Shown: positions 26,352 through 35,704, counted from the stretch's first letter. The stretch: 64,000 nt of DNA from Citrobacter youngae (GCF_003818115.1 NZ_RPOI01000031.1:1-64000), one strand, 5' to 3'. Translations and numbers: made by a program. The notes: generated from the sequence alone by a model not told the origin.

Positions 26352-26879
26352 ATGGCTACCCACACCCCCTGCTTTATACTGAGCGCGGAACAGATCCTGT
26401 CGAGAATCGACGAGCTTAGTGATGTCCTTGAACAGTGCGTGAACGATGGCGCATCTGTCAGTTTTATGCTCCCTTTTAACCGCGATAAGTCGCGGCCTTT
26501 TTGGACGCGTGTTGCACAAAGTGTCTCTTGTGGAGAACGCATTGTTCTGGGGGCTGAAAATGCGCAAGGGACCCTTGTTGGGACCGTTCAGCTCATTATT
26601 GATCAACCCGAAAACCAGCCTCATCGTGCAGACGTTGCCAAACTCCTGGTTCATACCTCTGCACGGCGGTGCGGGATAGCCCGGGAATTGATGAATACAC
26701 TGGAAATTTGCGCCCATCATGAAGGGAAAACCCTCCTGGTTCTTGATACGTCTACAGGCAGCGCCGCCGAGTTGTTCTACCACAATTGTGGATGGCAAAA
26801 AGCAGGGGTAATCCCTGACTATGCAAAAATGCCTGATGGAACAGTGGCCGGAACCACACTTTTTTATAAAACGCTCTAA
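26352..26879 (+). CDS. GNAT acetyltransferase resembling tabtoxin resistance protein Ttr
   Basis: A 175-residue GCN5-related N-acetyltransferase. The acetyl-CoA loop region RADVAKLLVHTSARRCGIAREL, the LLVLDTSTGSAAELFY strand/helix and the ending DYAKMPDGT...LFYKTL resemble Pseudomonas Ttr, which acetylates tabtoxinine-beta-lactam, a glutamine synthetase inhibitor. The usual Q/RxxGxG/A reads R-R-C-G-I-A, slightly divergent. It stands alone between yneG and uxaB, where K-12 has a different gene (yneF). The actual substrate is unknown; a role against a glutamine-analogue antimetabolite is inference. Confidence 0.75.
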   Translation: MATHTPCFILSAEQILSRIDELSDVLEQCVNDGASVSFMLPFNRDKSRPFWTRVAQSVSCGERIVLGAENAQGTLVGTVQLIIDQPENQPHRADVAKLLVHTSARRCGIARELMNTLEICAHHEGKTLLVLDTSTGSAAELFYHNCGWQKAGVIPDYAKMPDGTVAGTTLFYKTL

Positions 26880-26903
26880 TTTGTCATCGGGGATTGATCA
26901 AAA

Positions 26904-26985
26904 CAGGGTTTCATTGTATTAAAGTTTGCTAACCTATTAGACCAATTCAATCAGGTTGTATGACTAATCAAAAAGGGAACCCATT
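26904..26985 (+). promoter_or_regulatory. uxaB promoter region with ExuR/UxuR-like sequence
   Basis: The sequence ACCAATTCAATCAGGTTGTA (26940-26959) resembles the TGG/CCA-rich operators bound by ExuR and UxuR in E. coli hexuronate genes. It sits about 30-45 bp upstream of the uxaB start codon. The match is judged by eye and only partial. Confidence 0.4.
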
Positions 26986-28437
26986 GTGCAAACACTAAAT
27001 CGTCGCGATTTTCCCGGTGCTCACTATCCTGAACGCATTATTCAGTTTGGTGAAGGAAACTTCCTGCGCGCCTTTGTTGACTGGCAAGTTGATCTGCTGA
27101 ATGAACATACCGATCTGAACGCTGGTGTGGTCATTGTTCGTCCTATCGAAAGTACTTTTCCGCCGTCACTGAGTACCCAGGATGGTCTCTATACCACCAT
27201 CATTCGTGGTTTGAATGAAAAGGGCGAGGCCGTCAGCGATGCCCGTTTAATTCGTTCGGTTAACCGCGAAATCAGCGTCTATAGCGAATACGATGAGTTC
27301 CTGAAGCTGGCGCATAATCCTGAAATGCGTTTTGTTTTCTCTAACACCACGGAAGCGGGTATTAGCTACCACGCGGGTGATAAGTTTGATGATGCGCCGG
27401 CTGTGAGTTATCCGGCGAAACTGACCCGACTGCTGTTCGAACGCTATAGCCATTTCAACGGTGCGCTTGATAAAGGCTGGATTATCATTCCTTGCGAGCT
27501 GATTGATTACAATGGTGAAGCGCTGCATGAACTGGTTTTGCGTTATGCTCAGGAATGGGCGTTGCCGGAAGCATTCGTACAGTGGCTGGACCAGGCAAAC
27601 GCATTTTGTTCTACGCTGGTGGACCGTATTGTTACCGGTTACCCACGTGACGAAGTTGCGAAGCTTGAAGCTGAACTGGGTTATCATGATGCGTTTCTTG
27701 ATACCGCAGAACACTTTTATCTGTTTGTTATTCAGGGGCCAAAATCATTAGCCACTGAACTTCGCCTCGATAAATACCCGCTGAATGTTCTGATTGTTGA
27801 TGACATCAAGCCGTATAAAGAGCGTAAAGTCGCCATTCTCAACGGTGCGCACACAGCCCTGGTACCGGTCGCCTGGCAGGCAGGGCTTGATACCGTGGGT
27901 GAGGCAATGAATGATGCTGAGATTCGCGCCTTCGTTGAGAAAGCTATCTATGAAGAGATTATTCCGGTGCTGGATCTGCCGCGTGATGAATTGGCTTCAT
28001 TTGCCAGCGCGGTGACCGGCCGATTCTGCAACCCGTACATTAAGCATCAACTATTGTCGATTGCGCTTAATGGCATGACCAAATTCCGCACCCGTATTCT
28101 GCCGCAGTTGTTGGCAGGGCAGAAGGCCAGCGGCCAACTGCCGCTGCGCCTGACATTTGCCCTGGCAGCCTTGATTGCTTTCTACCGTGGTGAGCGTAAC
28201 GGTGAATCTTATCCGGTTCAGGATGATGCGCATTGGATGGAGCGTTTCCAGGTGTTGTGGGCTCAGCATCGTGACCGCCAGATTACTACCGAAGCGCTGG
28301 TCAACGCGGTATTGGCCGTAAAAGATCACTGGGAACAGGATCTGACACAGGTTCCCGGGCTGGTCGAACAGGTTTCTGCCGACCTGGATTCTATCCTGGC
28401 GAAAGGCATGCGCGAAGCGGTTAAGCCACTGTGCTAA
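26986..28437 (+). CDS. uxaB: Tagaturonate reductase (altronate oxidoreductase)
   Basis: UxaB reduces D-tagaturonate to D-altronate with NADH in galacturonate breakdown. The 483-residue protein starts [20 protein letters not shown] and matches E. coli UxaB closely over its full length, including the polyol dehydrogenase motif [13 protein letters not shown] with catalytic lysine just upstream ([10 protein letters not shown]). The start is GTG here, where E. coli uses ATG. It is monocistronic: its own promoter upstream and a terminator after the stop. Other hexuronate genes are outside the window. Confidence 0.95.
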   Translation: MQTLNRRDFPGAHYPERIIQFGEGNFLRAFVDWQVDLLNEHTDLNAGVVIVRPIESTFPPSLSTQDGLYTTIIRGLNEKGEAVSDARLIRSVNREISVYSEYDEFLKLAHNPEMRFVFSNTTEAGISYHAGDKFDDAPAVSYPAKLTRLLFERYSHFNGALDKGWIIIPCELIDYNGEALHELVLRYAQEWALPEAFVQWLDQANAFCSTLVDRIVTGYPRDEVAKLEAELGYHDAFLDTAEHFYLFVIQGPKSLATELRLDKYPLNVLIVDDIKPYKERKVAILNGAHTALVPVAWQAGLDTVGEAMNDAEIRAFVEKAIYEEIIPVLDLPRDELASFASAVTGRFCNPYIKHQLLSIALNGMTKFRTRILPQLLAGQKASGQLPLRLTFALAALIAFYRGERNGESYPVQDDAHWMERFQVLWAQHRDRQITTEALVNAVLAVKDHWEQDLTQVPGLVEQVSADLDSILAKGMREAVKPLC

Positions 28438-28444
28438 TACGTTA

Positions 28445-28468
28445 ACCCGGTTCAGACCGGGTTTTTTT
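28445..28468 (+). terminator. Terminator of uxaB
   Basis: Stem ACCCGG/CCGGGT with loop TTCAGA, then seven T. Confidence 0.9.
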
Positions 28469-28643
28469 ATCGTCCTTATTTAGTTACAACATACAATATA
28501 ACTTCTAAAAATGGAGCACAGCTGAAGCTTCAATGCCCACTATGGTCAGCAGGAAAAGATGTTTAGATAATGTTGCTATAAGCTTGCAACATTGATCGCG
28601 ATCACGTTTAATGTCCCGGCTTTCACATTTTCCGAAGATAACC

Positions 28644-29558
28644 ATGATCGTTCGCCCCCAACAACACTGGCTACGCCTGATATTCGTCTGGCATGGCTCA
28701 GTATTATCCAAAATCTTTTCACGCTTGCTGCTGAATTTCCTGCTCTCCATTGCCGTTATCATCATGCTGCCATGGTATACGATGCTGGGTATCAAATTTA
28801 CTTTGGCACCGTTCAGCATTCTTGGTGTCGCAATTGCAATCTTCTTAGGCTTTCGTAACAACGCCTGTTATTCGCGCTATGTTGAAGCCCGACATTTATG
28901 GGGGCAGTTGATGATTGCTTCCCGTTCGCTTCTGCGTGAGGTGAAAACGACCTTACCAGACGATGCTGAACTGGGACAGTTCGTTCGTTTGCAAATCGCA
29001 TTTGCCCATTGCCTGCGTATGACTTTACGTCGACAACCGCAGGCGGAACCCCTGGCGAAATATCTCAGCGAGAGCGATTTACAGACCGTTTTTGCGGCTC
29101 AATCACCGGCCAACCGCATTCTGCTGATGATGGGGGAGTGGCTGGCCGTTCGCAGACGAAATGGGCAGCTATCTGATATATTATTTCACAGTTTAAACAA
29201 CAGGTTAAATGATATGTCAGCAGTGCTGGCAGGTTGTGAGCGTATCGCGAACACACCCGTTCCGTTTGCTTACACCTTAATCCTGCATCGCACGGTATAT
29301 CTGTTTTGCATCATGCTGCCGTTCGCGTTAGTGGTGGATTTACACTATATGACACCGTTCATCTCGGTGCTTATTTCCTATACTTTTATCTCGCTCGATA
29401 CGCTTGCCGAAGAACTCGAAGATCCGTTTGGTACAGAGAATAATGATCTGCCACTCGATGCGATTTGTAATGCGATTGAAATCGATTTGCTGCAGATGAA
29501 TGATGAAACCGTTGTGCCGGCGAAACATATGCCAGATAAGCATTACCAGCTGACATAG
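28644..29558 (+). CDS. yneE: Bestrophin-like membrane protein YneE
   Basis: YneE is a 304-residue member of the bestrophin/UPF0187 family, whose bacterial members are ion channels. Hydrophobic segments occur near the N terminus (about 20-65) and at about 205-260, with the conserved FLGFRNNACYSRYVEAR and EELEDPFGTENNDLPLD motifs. It is nearly collinear with E. coli YneE. The ATG at 28644 gives the E. coli start MIVRPQQHW; the ribosome site is weak. A terminator follows. Confidence 0.93.
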   Translation: MIVRPQQHWLRLIFVWHGSVLSKIFSRLLLNFLLSIAVIIMLPWYTMLGIKFTLAPFSILGVAIAIFLGFRNNACYSRYVEARHLWGQLMIASRSLLREVKTTLPDDAELGQFVRLQIAFAHCLRMTLRRQPQAEPLAKYLSESDLQTVFAAQSPANRILLMMGEWLAVRRRNGQLSDILFHSLNNRLNDMSAVLAGCERIANTPVPFAYTLILHRTVYLFCIMLPFALVVDLHYMTPFISVLISYTFISLDTLAEELEDPFGTENNDLPLDAICNAIEIDLLQMNDETVVPAKHMPDKHYQLT

Positions 29559-29567
29559 CATCCGGTA

Positions 29568-29599
29568 GAGCTGGTAACACGACCAGCTCTTATTGTTTC
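29568..29599 (+). terminator. Terminator of yneE
   Basis: Stem GAGCTGGT/ACCAGCTC around AACACG, followed by TTATTGTTT. Confidence 0.75.
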
Positions 29600-29642
29600 A
29601 CGGAAGGAATAGGTAAGACTTGATGCGCCGGTGAGTGCGGTT

Positions 29643-30020
29643 TTAGCCGAATTCTCTTTGCCACCACGCAGGCTGCATATCGGTAAATGAATGAAACTCG
29701 GGGGCCAGATCTTCATCATTGGGATCATCAAAAACGCCCGCTAATAGCGCTATTACCGGAGCATCATCAATGGCACCAACTGAACTTCCGCATTGAGGGC
29801 AAAAAGCGCGACTGGATGTTTCTGAAGAACGCCAGGTAGTCGGTTTACCCGCTTTTCCCGTCCATTCTACATTTTCAGCATTAAATTCAATCCAGACGAC
29901 GGTTGGTGCACCGGTATGCTTGCGGCAAATATCGCACGAGCAGGTATGCGAATTATTAGGGCTCGTCGCGGTAAAGCGAACAGAGCCACACAGACAACCG
30001 CCAATGTAGATTTTAGACAT
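29643..30020 (-). CDS. GFA-family zinc-binding protein
   Basis: A 125-residue protein of the glutathione-dependent formaldehyde-activating (GFA/CENP-V) fold. The metal cysteines are visible as CLCGSVRF, CSCDICRK and FCPQCGSSV. The family name overstates function: many members have no proven formaldehyde activity. It is transcribed alone on the minus strand between yneE and tam, a place empty in K-12. No partner enzyme of formaldehyde detoxification lies nearby. Confidence 0.82.
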   Translation of the reverse strand: MSKIYIGGCLCGSVRFTATSPNNSHTCSCDICRKHTGAPTVVWIEFNAENVEWTGKAGKPTTWRSSETSSRAFCPQCGSSVGAIDDAPVIALLAGVFDDPNDEDLAPEFHSFTDMQPAWWQREFG

Positions 30021-30171
30021 GACAACCCCCCGTCAGTAAACGTTCTCAGACACTAGCAGATGACTGGCTTCATCACTAGATCCTCATCGTAAAAAGGCGA
30101 GGGCGCGCATGGGGAATTCACAATAATTATCAGCCCCTGGTATAAAGAGGCTGATACCAGGAGGTCAGTGC

Positions 30172-30936
30172 TTAAGAATTGTGTTTAGCAACGATAAACA
30201 ACCGCGGAAACGCCAGCAGTATTTTCCCATTCTCTTGCAGTGGATATTGCTCCTGCAGCAATGCATGATAACGCGCCAGATAGCGATGTTGTTCGCTTTC
30301 ACTCAGGTCCTGCAACCAGGGACGCAACCCCGTCGAACTCACCCAGTCGATAATTGACTGGTGTGAATCCATAACGTGATAGTAGGTTGTACGCCAGATA
30401 TCAACATCGCAATCGCAACCCATGTCAGTCAAAATATCATAGTACGCATGCACTCCGGGAAGAGGCGCACGGCCGCGATCGGGGTAACCCAGTTCATAGG
30501 CAACTTCACGCATCAGAACATGTGTTGGCTCCAGCCAGTTATCCGGCATTTGTACAGCCAATACGCCATCTTTCCCCAGCAGAGAGACCAGGTGGGGGAA
30601 CAGCTGATAGTGATCGGGAACCCATTGCAAAGATGCGTTTGCATACAACAGATCTACGGGCTCTTCTGTCTGAAATGCGCTAATATCCGCTTCGATAAAA
30701 TGACAGCCAGGCAACGCGTTACGCGCTTCGCTCAGCATTGCCGGCGAAGAATCCACGCCTGATATTTGCGCTGATGGCCAACGTTGATGTAGCAATGCGG
30801 TGCTGTTACCCGGGCCGCAGCCGAGATCGACGACTGAGCGGACATTCTCCAGCGCGACTCTGCTGAGTAATTCAGCTGCGGGTCGCGAACGTTCGGTTTC
30901 ATATTGCAGATAGAGCGAAGGGTTCCAGTCAGCCAT
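30172..30936 (-). CDS. tam: Trans-aconitate 2-methyltransferase
   Basis: Tam methylates trans-aconitate, an inhibitor arising from cis-aconitate, using S-adenosylmethionine. The 254-residue protein has the SAM motif [15 protein letters not shown] and the E. coli-like segments [18 protein letters not shown] and [20 protein letters not shown] placed the start at 30936 ([11 protein letters not shown]), matching E. coli; the frame continues 16 codons upstream. K-12 has the lsr operon beyond tam, which is not seen here. Confidence 0.93.
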   Translation of the reverse strand: MADWNPSLYLQYETERSRPAAELLSRVALENVRSVVDLGCGPGNSTALLHQRWPSAQISGVDSSPAMLSEARNALPGCHFIEADISAFQTEEPVDLLYANASLQWVPDHYQLFPHLVSLLGKDGVLAVQMPDNWLEPTHVLMREVAYELGYPDRGRAPLPGVHAYYDILTDMGCDCDVDIWRTTYYHVMDSHQSIIDWVSSTGLRPWLQDLSESEQHRYLARYHALLQEQYPLQENGKILLAFPRLFIVAKHNS

Positions 30937-31004
30937 GTTTCTGTATCCTGTATGCGATGAAATAGTATGATTCTGAGCCAGCAATTTCCATCACGCCCTC
31001 AGAA

Positions 31005-32177
31005 TCAATGATTCTTGTTCCTTCCCAGCATAGTAAGTGTAGCTTTAAAGGGTAAAAATAGGACAAATCGCATTACAAAAGATAATAATTCATAATCTTT
31101 CTTATACTTCTTTTGCTTTCTCTTCAGGATCGCGATCTCTCTTTGGGCATTCAAAAAACTCCTGACATAACATTCACCATTATTATGGTTGTCGATAAAG
31201 TCATCACCGTAGTTGCTCTCATAGAGGCTTATGCAGTATTTTATTTTTTCCTTAATAGACTCAATGTCATCAAATTGAATCCAATATTCAGATAATAAAT
31301 ATGCTATCAACTTCTCCTGGAAAGCAGACATGGTACTGTGTGTATCATTCAAAAATATCGCATCGAAATCTTCTAAGACTTCAATTTTATGTGTGGCTTC
31401 GTACCATTCGCTTCGCCCAAAGCAATAAACTGGTTTACCGAAAATCAAGGCTTCAATGCTTGTACCAGAATTACATGCGATAACGGCAGAACTCCCTTCA
31501 ATTAATTCGTGGATATTAGCATCAACAGACAAAACATTCTCGTTGGTTGCTAATAGATACGCAATCTTGGCATCAACACCTCTGGATTTACACATCGGGT
31601 GGCGTTTGATTACCAACTTTCGATTTGTCTTTTTAGCCAATGCTGCAACATAGTCTAATGCCTCCATGGCGCTGATGTTCTCATGATCGGTAACCGAATC
31701 AGAGTTGACCTGCATGGGGAAAAAAAGGTAATTCGAGGGGAGATCAACGTGGTTATGTGGTTGTTGATGCTTGGAGAGTTTTGTCTCCCTGAAAAAATCC
31801 CGCTTCTCGCCAATGATATTTTTGGCACTGTCGTGATCTATTTCATTTATTTTATCGATATATGAACTGAAGTTAACACAAATATCTGCCCACCCCGAAT
31901 ATCCATTTTTATCTACAGAGTACAGTCCATATATAGGTGATTCTTTTATCGAGAAAACATTTTTGTCATTATTATATGAGTGAAAGGAGAATGTAATAGA
32001 TTCTTTAATTGCCAGTCTTTTAAGACCATAACAGGGAAAACTAACTGGATTCAGTACTACTTGTAATTGTTCATCATGGAGACAAGATATAAAGTTACCA
32101 ATAAATTGTCGATGAATTCCTTCACTCTTACCTAGCCATTGTGGTAAGTCAAAGTAAAAACGATTTAAATCATTCAT
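31005..32177 (-). CDS. Capsule-type polysaccharide biosynthesis protein (KpsC/KpsS-like)
   Basis: A 390-residue cytoplasmic protein, visibly AT-rich compared with its neighbours. Residues of about 150-270 match the Capsule_synth pattern of KpsC/KpsS-type transferases: LFFPMQVNSD, then VIKRHPMCKS, then CNSGTSIEALIFGKPVYCFG. The C-terminal part is basic, may form a coiled coil (ILKRKQKKYKKDYELL) and ends in a short hydrophobic stretch. No other capsule or LPS gene is adjacent, so it is an orphan, perhaps acting on a surface glycan made elsewhere. I chose the second ATG (32177), with GGAG at 5 nt. The base composition suggests transfer. Confidence 0.65.
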   Translation of the reverse strand: MNDLNRFYFDLPQWLGKSEGIHRQFIGNFISCLHDEQLQVVLNPVSFPCYGLKRLAIKESITFSFHSYNNDKNVFSIKESPIYGLYSVDKNGYSGWADICVNFSSYIDKINEIDHDSAKNIIGEKRDFFRETKLSKHQQPHNHVDLPSNYLFFPMQVNSDSVTDHENISAMEALDYVAALAKKTNRKLVIKRHPMCKSRGVDAKIAYLLATNENVLSVDANIHELIEGSSAVIACNSGTSIEALIFGKPVYCFGRSEWYEATHKIEVLEDFDAIFLNDTHSTMSAFQEKLIAYLLSEYWIQFDDIESIKEKIKYCISLYESNYGDDFIDNHNNGECYVRSFLNAQREIAILKRKQKKYKKDYELLSFVMRFVLFLPFKATLTMLGRNKNH

Positions 32178-32255
32178 CATAACTCCACATGATTAATGTA
32201 AATAAAACTTTAGGTTAGGCTAATCTTTATTTGGCAGTCGGCTGTCCGCTAAACA

Positions 32256-32273
32256 GTAACGATTATCATTAAA
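32256..32273 (-). promoter_or_regulatory. Fur-box-like sequence upstream of the KpsC-like gene
   Basis: TTTAATGATAATCGTTAC on the minus strand matches about 13 of 19 positions of the Fur consensus GATAATGATAATCATTATC. It lies about 80 nt before the KpsC-like start. The surrounding AT richness makes a chance match plausible. Confidence 0.3.
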
Positions 32274-32356
32274 AATATGTAGGTATTATATTATTTTCAT
32301 AGGATCAATACAATCCGGTACTCTTGAATAGAAGTGGAGACAGAAGGGGGATATCG

Positions 32357-32391
32357 ATATGACATAGGCCCTACTGGTGCCGATGTCATAT
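32357..32391. repeat. Inverted repeat after the lipoprotein gene
   Basis: ATATGACAT...ATGTCATAT is a perfect 9-bp inverted repeat with an inner GGC/GCC pairing. It lies directly downstream of the lipoprotein stop on the minus strand. There is no T run, so it is a stem-loop of uncertain role, perhaps mRNA-stabilising. Confidence 0.5.
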
Positions 32392-32784
32392 TCAGAAACA
32401 AGTATGCTGATTAATATATTTCCCCACATCAACAACTTTATTTGTATCGGGGTCAACATTGAATACTATAAACCGCATTTGTGGGCAGAACAGTTCCAGG
32501 CTTTTTTTACTGCATTCCGTTTGTAACCATTTATGACTGCCACTTTCGGTTTGTACCTGATTGAGGTTTGCATCCTTACTGCACACAAAACCATCCACGA
32601 TTGCTTTTTGCCTTGCAGCATCCAGATTCAAGCCAATAACATTTAGCTCATCGACGTCTTTGTCATGTGAGCTGGCAGAGACGCGGGTCAACGCACAACC
32701 GGTCAGTGTGAATGAAAGAACCAATAGAAACGCGACGCGTAAGATAGCGTTGTCATTTTGATGAACATGGATAGTTCTTTGCAT
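32392..32784 (-). CDS. Predicted small lipoprotein of unknown function
   Basis: A 130-residue product with a type II signal: hydrophobic residues 14-29 and a lipobox LTGC with Cys30 as the lipidation site. The mature part has four more cysteines (FVCSK, QTECSKK, LFCPQ and HTCF), which could form two disulfides in the periplasm. I do not recognise the family. The ribosome site before the ATG at 32784 is poor and the 13-residue stretch before the hydrophobic core is long, so the true start is uncertain. It lies alone in an AT-rich accessory patch. Confidence 0.6.
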   Translation of the reverse strand: MQRTIHVHQNDNAILRVAFLLVLSFTLTGCALTRVSASSHDKDVDELNVIGLNLDAARQKAIVDGFVCSKDANLNQVQTESGSHKWLQTECSKKSLELFCPQMRFIVFNVDPDTNKVVDVGKYINQHTCF

Positions 32785-33070
32785 TGTGCTGTAGGGTCCG
32801 TTGCTGTGAAATTCCAGGGCACAGGTTTGTGTCGTACCTTGTGGTTGTACGCGAAAAGGACTGAGTGAGCAATTGCAACGTCAGCGATTTGACGTATGCG
32901 TAAAGTATATGGTTTGAATGGTAGTCGGTGAACAGCCTGAATCCAGGAACAACGCTGTCAGGCGTTATCAATGACCAGCACAATGATGAACCCAGTATGG
33001 CAGATTTCACTTCTCTCTATCCAAGTGCGCATAATGTATATTATGTTAAATCAAATCAATACGTACCTGA
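32785..33070. other. Intergenic stretch without a supported gene
   Basis: No reading frame here has a convincing ribosome site or recognisable product. The minus-strand frame across 32753-33010 overlaps the lipoprotein gene and looks random. Confidence 0.5.
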
Positions 33071-33071
33071 C

Positions 33072-33280
33072 TCATAACCCTCTACGGGTTCCCCCCATTA
33101 CAAAATACTCATAGAAGGCCCGGCCTTGTCATCAATGGCATGCACCATGATGGCCTTGATACCCACTTGATCAGCTAAGTTAGAAATGCGCAATACAACA
33201 TCATTAAGCAGCCATTTTCCAAAACTATGACCTTGCGTATAGACATCATTAGCCTGGCCGCCGGGAATAGTCACTTCGCC
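33072..33280 (-). pseudogene. Remnant of a GNAT-family toxin (TacT/AtaT type)
   Basis: The minus strand encodes FGKWLLNDVVLRIS...VGIKAIMVHAIDD, which follows the acetyl-CoA-binding end of type II toxin-antitoxin GNAT toxins (compare the usual GxGxxLLxDAxxR and VHAxD). Right after DDKA the frame is lost, and the next frame continues AFYEYF, the expected family ending, before a stop at 33072. The N-terminal half of the toxin is not recognisable and no RHH antitoxin gene is visible. It is a decayed relic marking past insertion here. Confidence 0.6.
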
Positions 33281-33437
33281 CTTCTCTTTCGCCTGTTTCA
33301 AGTACTGCGCGCACATTGCTGGCCTGGTACTCATTCACCGTGCTATGCCAGTTTATACCATTGCTGGTCGCCTTGCTTTCTTGTAACCTTGCGCTCGTGC
33401 AACTGACAAAATCTGGAACCACCGAACTGGACTTCAT

Positions 33438-33722
33438 ATGAATGCTCACATTTCTAAAGACCCCTTACATGGCGTGACGCTTGAAATGCAGGTCAATGCC
33501 CTGGTTAATCGTTATGGTTGGGCTGAACTTGGCCAACGGATAAACATTAACTGTTTTAAAAATGAACCGAGCGTTAAATCCAGTTTGAAGTTTCTGCGTC
33601 GTACGCCGTGGGCGCGAGCAGAAGTTGAAGCACTGTATCTTGATTCTCTGTATGACGTTGCACCAGAACCCACTGCTCCTGCTATTGATCCCTGGGCTAA
33701 CAGCCGCAACAAGAAAAAATAA
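33438..33722 (+). CDS. VF530-family (DUF2132) DNA-binding-like protein
   Basis: A 94-residue protein with the VF530 fold signature: [29 protein letters not shown], then [21 protein letters not shown]. The family prototype from Vibrio fischeri is a small helical protein thought to bind DNA; the function is not established. The C terminus is a short disordered tail ending in lysines. It lies 12 nt before digH in the same direction, so the two may be co-transcribed. Confidence 0.85.
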   Translation: MNAHISKDPLHGVTLEMQVNALVNRYGWAELGQRININCFKNEPSVKSSLKFLRRTPWARAEVEALYLDSLYDVAPEPTAPAIDPWANSRNKKK

Positions 33723-33734
33723 GAGCAAAATTCG

Positions 33735-35102
33735 ATGTCAGCATCCGGTTTTTTTTCAGGTCATTATCAGAAAAAACTGGCGACTCTGCTCGCCCGTTCC
33801 CGCAACTCGCTACCGCTAACCAACGTGAAATGGTTCGCTGCACTGGTTGGCAGTATGCTGTTACTTGGCAGTTGCTCTTCACAACCGCCAGGGCCGAAGG
33901 TTAGCCCTCACCCCCCGGTCACAACGCCGCAACAGAGCAAAGAACCGGTTCGTGGTATCTGGCTGGCAACGGTTTCCCGTCTGGACTGGCCGCCAGTCTC
34001 ATCCGTAAACATCAGTTCGCCCGCCATCCGCATCAGCCAGCAGCAAAAAGCGCTGACGGATAAGCTGGATAATCTGAAACGTCTTGGGATCAATACCGTT
34101 TTTTTCCAGGTGAAACCGGACGGCACTGCGCTGTGGCAATCCAAAATTCTCCCCTGGTCAGACACTCTGACCGGCACCATCGGCCAGGATCCTGGTTACG
34201 ATCCGTTGCAATTTATGCTCGATGAGGCGCACAAACGCGGGATGAAAGTTCATGCCTGGTTTAACCCCTACCGTGTCTCCGTCAATACGAAGCCTTCAAC
34301 GGTCGCAGAATTAAACCGCACGCTGTCGCAGAACCCGTCCAGCGTTTATGTTCTGCATCGGGACTGGATCCGTACATCGGGTGACCGTTTTGTACTGGAC
34401 CCGGGTATTCCTGACGTGCGCGACTGGATAACCAGCATCGTGGCGGAAGTCGTTGAGAATTATCCGGTGGATGGCGTGCAGTTTGACGACTACTTCTATA
34501 CCGAATCGCCGGGTTCGGCGCTTAACGACAGCCAGACTTTCAGACGGTATGGCCAGGGTTTTGATTCAAAAGCGGACTGGCGACGTCATAACACGCAACG
34601 GCTGATCGAACAGGTTTCACAGACCATCAAAAAGCTTAAGCCTGACGTGGAGTTTGGCGTCAGTCCTGCAGGCGTGTGGCGTAATCGCTCCCACGATCCG
34701 GCAGGCTCCGACACCCGTGGTGCGGCAGCGTATGATGAATCGTATGCCGATACCCGGCGCTGGGTGCAATTAGGTCTGTTGGATTACATCGCACCACAGC
34801 TGTACTGGCCTTTCGCCCGTGATGCGGCGCGTTATGATGTACTGGCAAAATGGTGGGCTGGCGTGGTGAAATCCACCAATACCCGCCTGTATATTGGCGT
34901 GGCGCTGTATAAAGTGGGTGAGCCGTCGCGAAAAGAACCGGACTGGACGATACAAGGCGGTGTGCCGGAGCTTAAAAAACAACTCGATCTGAACGAGTCT
35001 GAACCGAATATTAATGGCACTATCTTGTTTCGAGAGGACTATCTTAACCAACCGCAAACCCAGGAAGCCGTGACCTATATTCGTGACCGTTGGGGACGCT
35101 AA
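33735..35102 (+). CDS. digH: Divisome-localised glycosyl hydrolase DigH
   Basis: DigH (YddW) is an outer-membrane lipoprotein glycosidase of the GHL10 type that cuts denuded peptidoglycan glycan strands at the division site. The 455-residue product carries a lipobox (LLLGSCSS, Cys at about residue 47) and then the catalytic TIM-barrel region with VRGIWLATVSRLDWPP and VDGVQFDDYFY. The protein is about 15 residues longer at the N terminus than the 439-residue E. coli protein and the long pre-signal region (about 30 residues) is unusual, so a later start (for example 33828) is possible. It overlaps the convergent downstream gene by four bases. Confidence 0.9.
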   Translation: MSASGFFSGHYQKKLATLLARSRNSLPLTNVKWFAALVGSMLLLGSCSSQPPGPKVSPHPPVTTPQQSKEPVRGIWLATVSRLDWPPVSSVNISSPAIRISQQQKALTDKLDNLKRLGINTVFFQVKPDGTALWQSKILPWSDTLTGTIGQDPGYDPLQFMLDEAHKRGMKVHAWFNPYRVSVNTKPSTVAELNRTLSQNPSSVYVLHRDWIRTSGDRFVLDPGIPDVRDWITSIVAEVVENYPVDGVQFDDYFYTESPGSALNDSQTFRRYGQGFDSKADWRRHNTQRLIEQVSQTIKKLKPDVEFGVSPAGVWRNRSHDPAGSDTRGAAAYDESYADTRRWVQLGLLDYIAPQLYWPFARDAARYDVLAKWWAGVVKSTNTRLYIGVALYKVGEPSRKEPDWTIQGGVPELKKQLDLNESEPNINGTILFREDYLNQPQTQEAVTYIRDRWGR

Positions 35103-35617
35103 GTATTGCCGGGGGCTGGTGACCGGAGATAAACGCTGACGTAGCGGATAAATTTCCCGATAAACACCCCGGCGAGCACGCCACCGGTAATAATTGCCAA
35201 CGCGCTCATTACCGGCTGGCGTAAAATATCGGGAGCGATAGCATTCAATACACCTTGTACATATTTGATGCCAAAGGCCAACATCATGAACGGTAATGCA
35301 GAGTAATCTGCCGGGCGATGAATGCTGCGTGGTGCGCTACTGCGTGCCAGACGACTGGGGTTTATCAACATATAGCCCACTATCGCGCCGCTAATAATAC
35401 CAACCATCCACTGCAGATACGTACTGATGGACTGATCGCGGTAAGTGGCTAAATCGTAAATATCCCAAAAAAGAAAGAGCGCCGGGATCAGTGCCAGCTT
35501 TTCCAGCGTAACGGTAGCGGGTATCCTGGCTTTAATCCCACGAAATAACAGGAAGACCAACAAGACATACACCCACACCGGTGTGTGCACCAGCATCGCT
35601 ACGACAAACTCAGCCAT
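35099..35617 (-). CDS. DUF6622-family membrane protein
   Basis: A 172-residue inner-membrane protein with about five hydrophobic helices (about residues 12-25, 38-52, 68-85, 105-125 and 135-155). The N-terminal helix VHTPVWVYVLLVFLLFRGIK is typical of a family of unknown function found in many proteobacteria. It stands alone between digH and a chemoreceptor; no function can be assigned. Confidence 0.7.
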   Translation of the reverse strand: MAEFVVAMLVHTPVWVYVLLVFLLFRGIKARIPATVTLEKLALIPALFLFWDIYDLATYRDQSISTYLQWMVGIISGAIVGYMLINPSRLARSSAPRSIHRPADYSALPFMMLAFGIKYVQGVLNAIAPDILRQPVMSALAIITGGVLAGVFIGKFIRYVSVYLRSPAPGNT

Positions 35618-35704
35618 ACTCCGGCTCCCGACGTGTTAACTACGTTAAGTGTAGCCTGGAGTTATCCGGGTGCAGACGATGCCCCCGGATACTTTACGTG
35701 GGGA

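Noticed and set aside
33249..33449. A 66-codon minus-strand frame upstream of the GNAT toxin remnant, considered as an antitoxin.
   Set aside because: It shows no ribbon-helix-helix or other antitoxin features and overlaps the relic in another frame.
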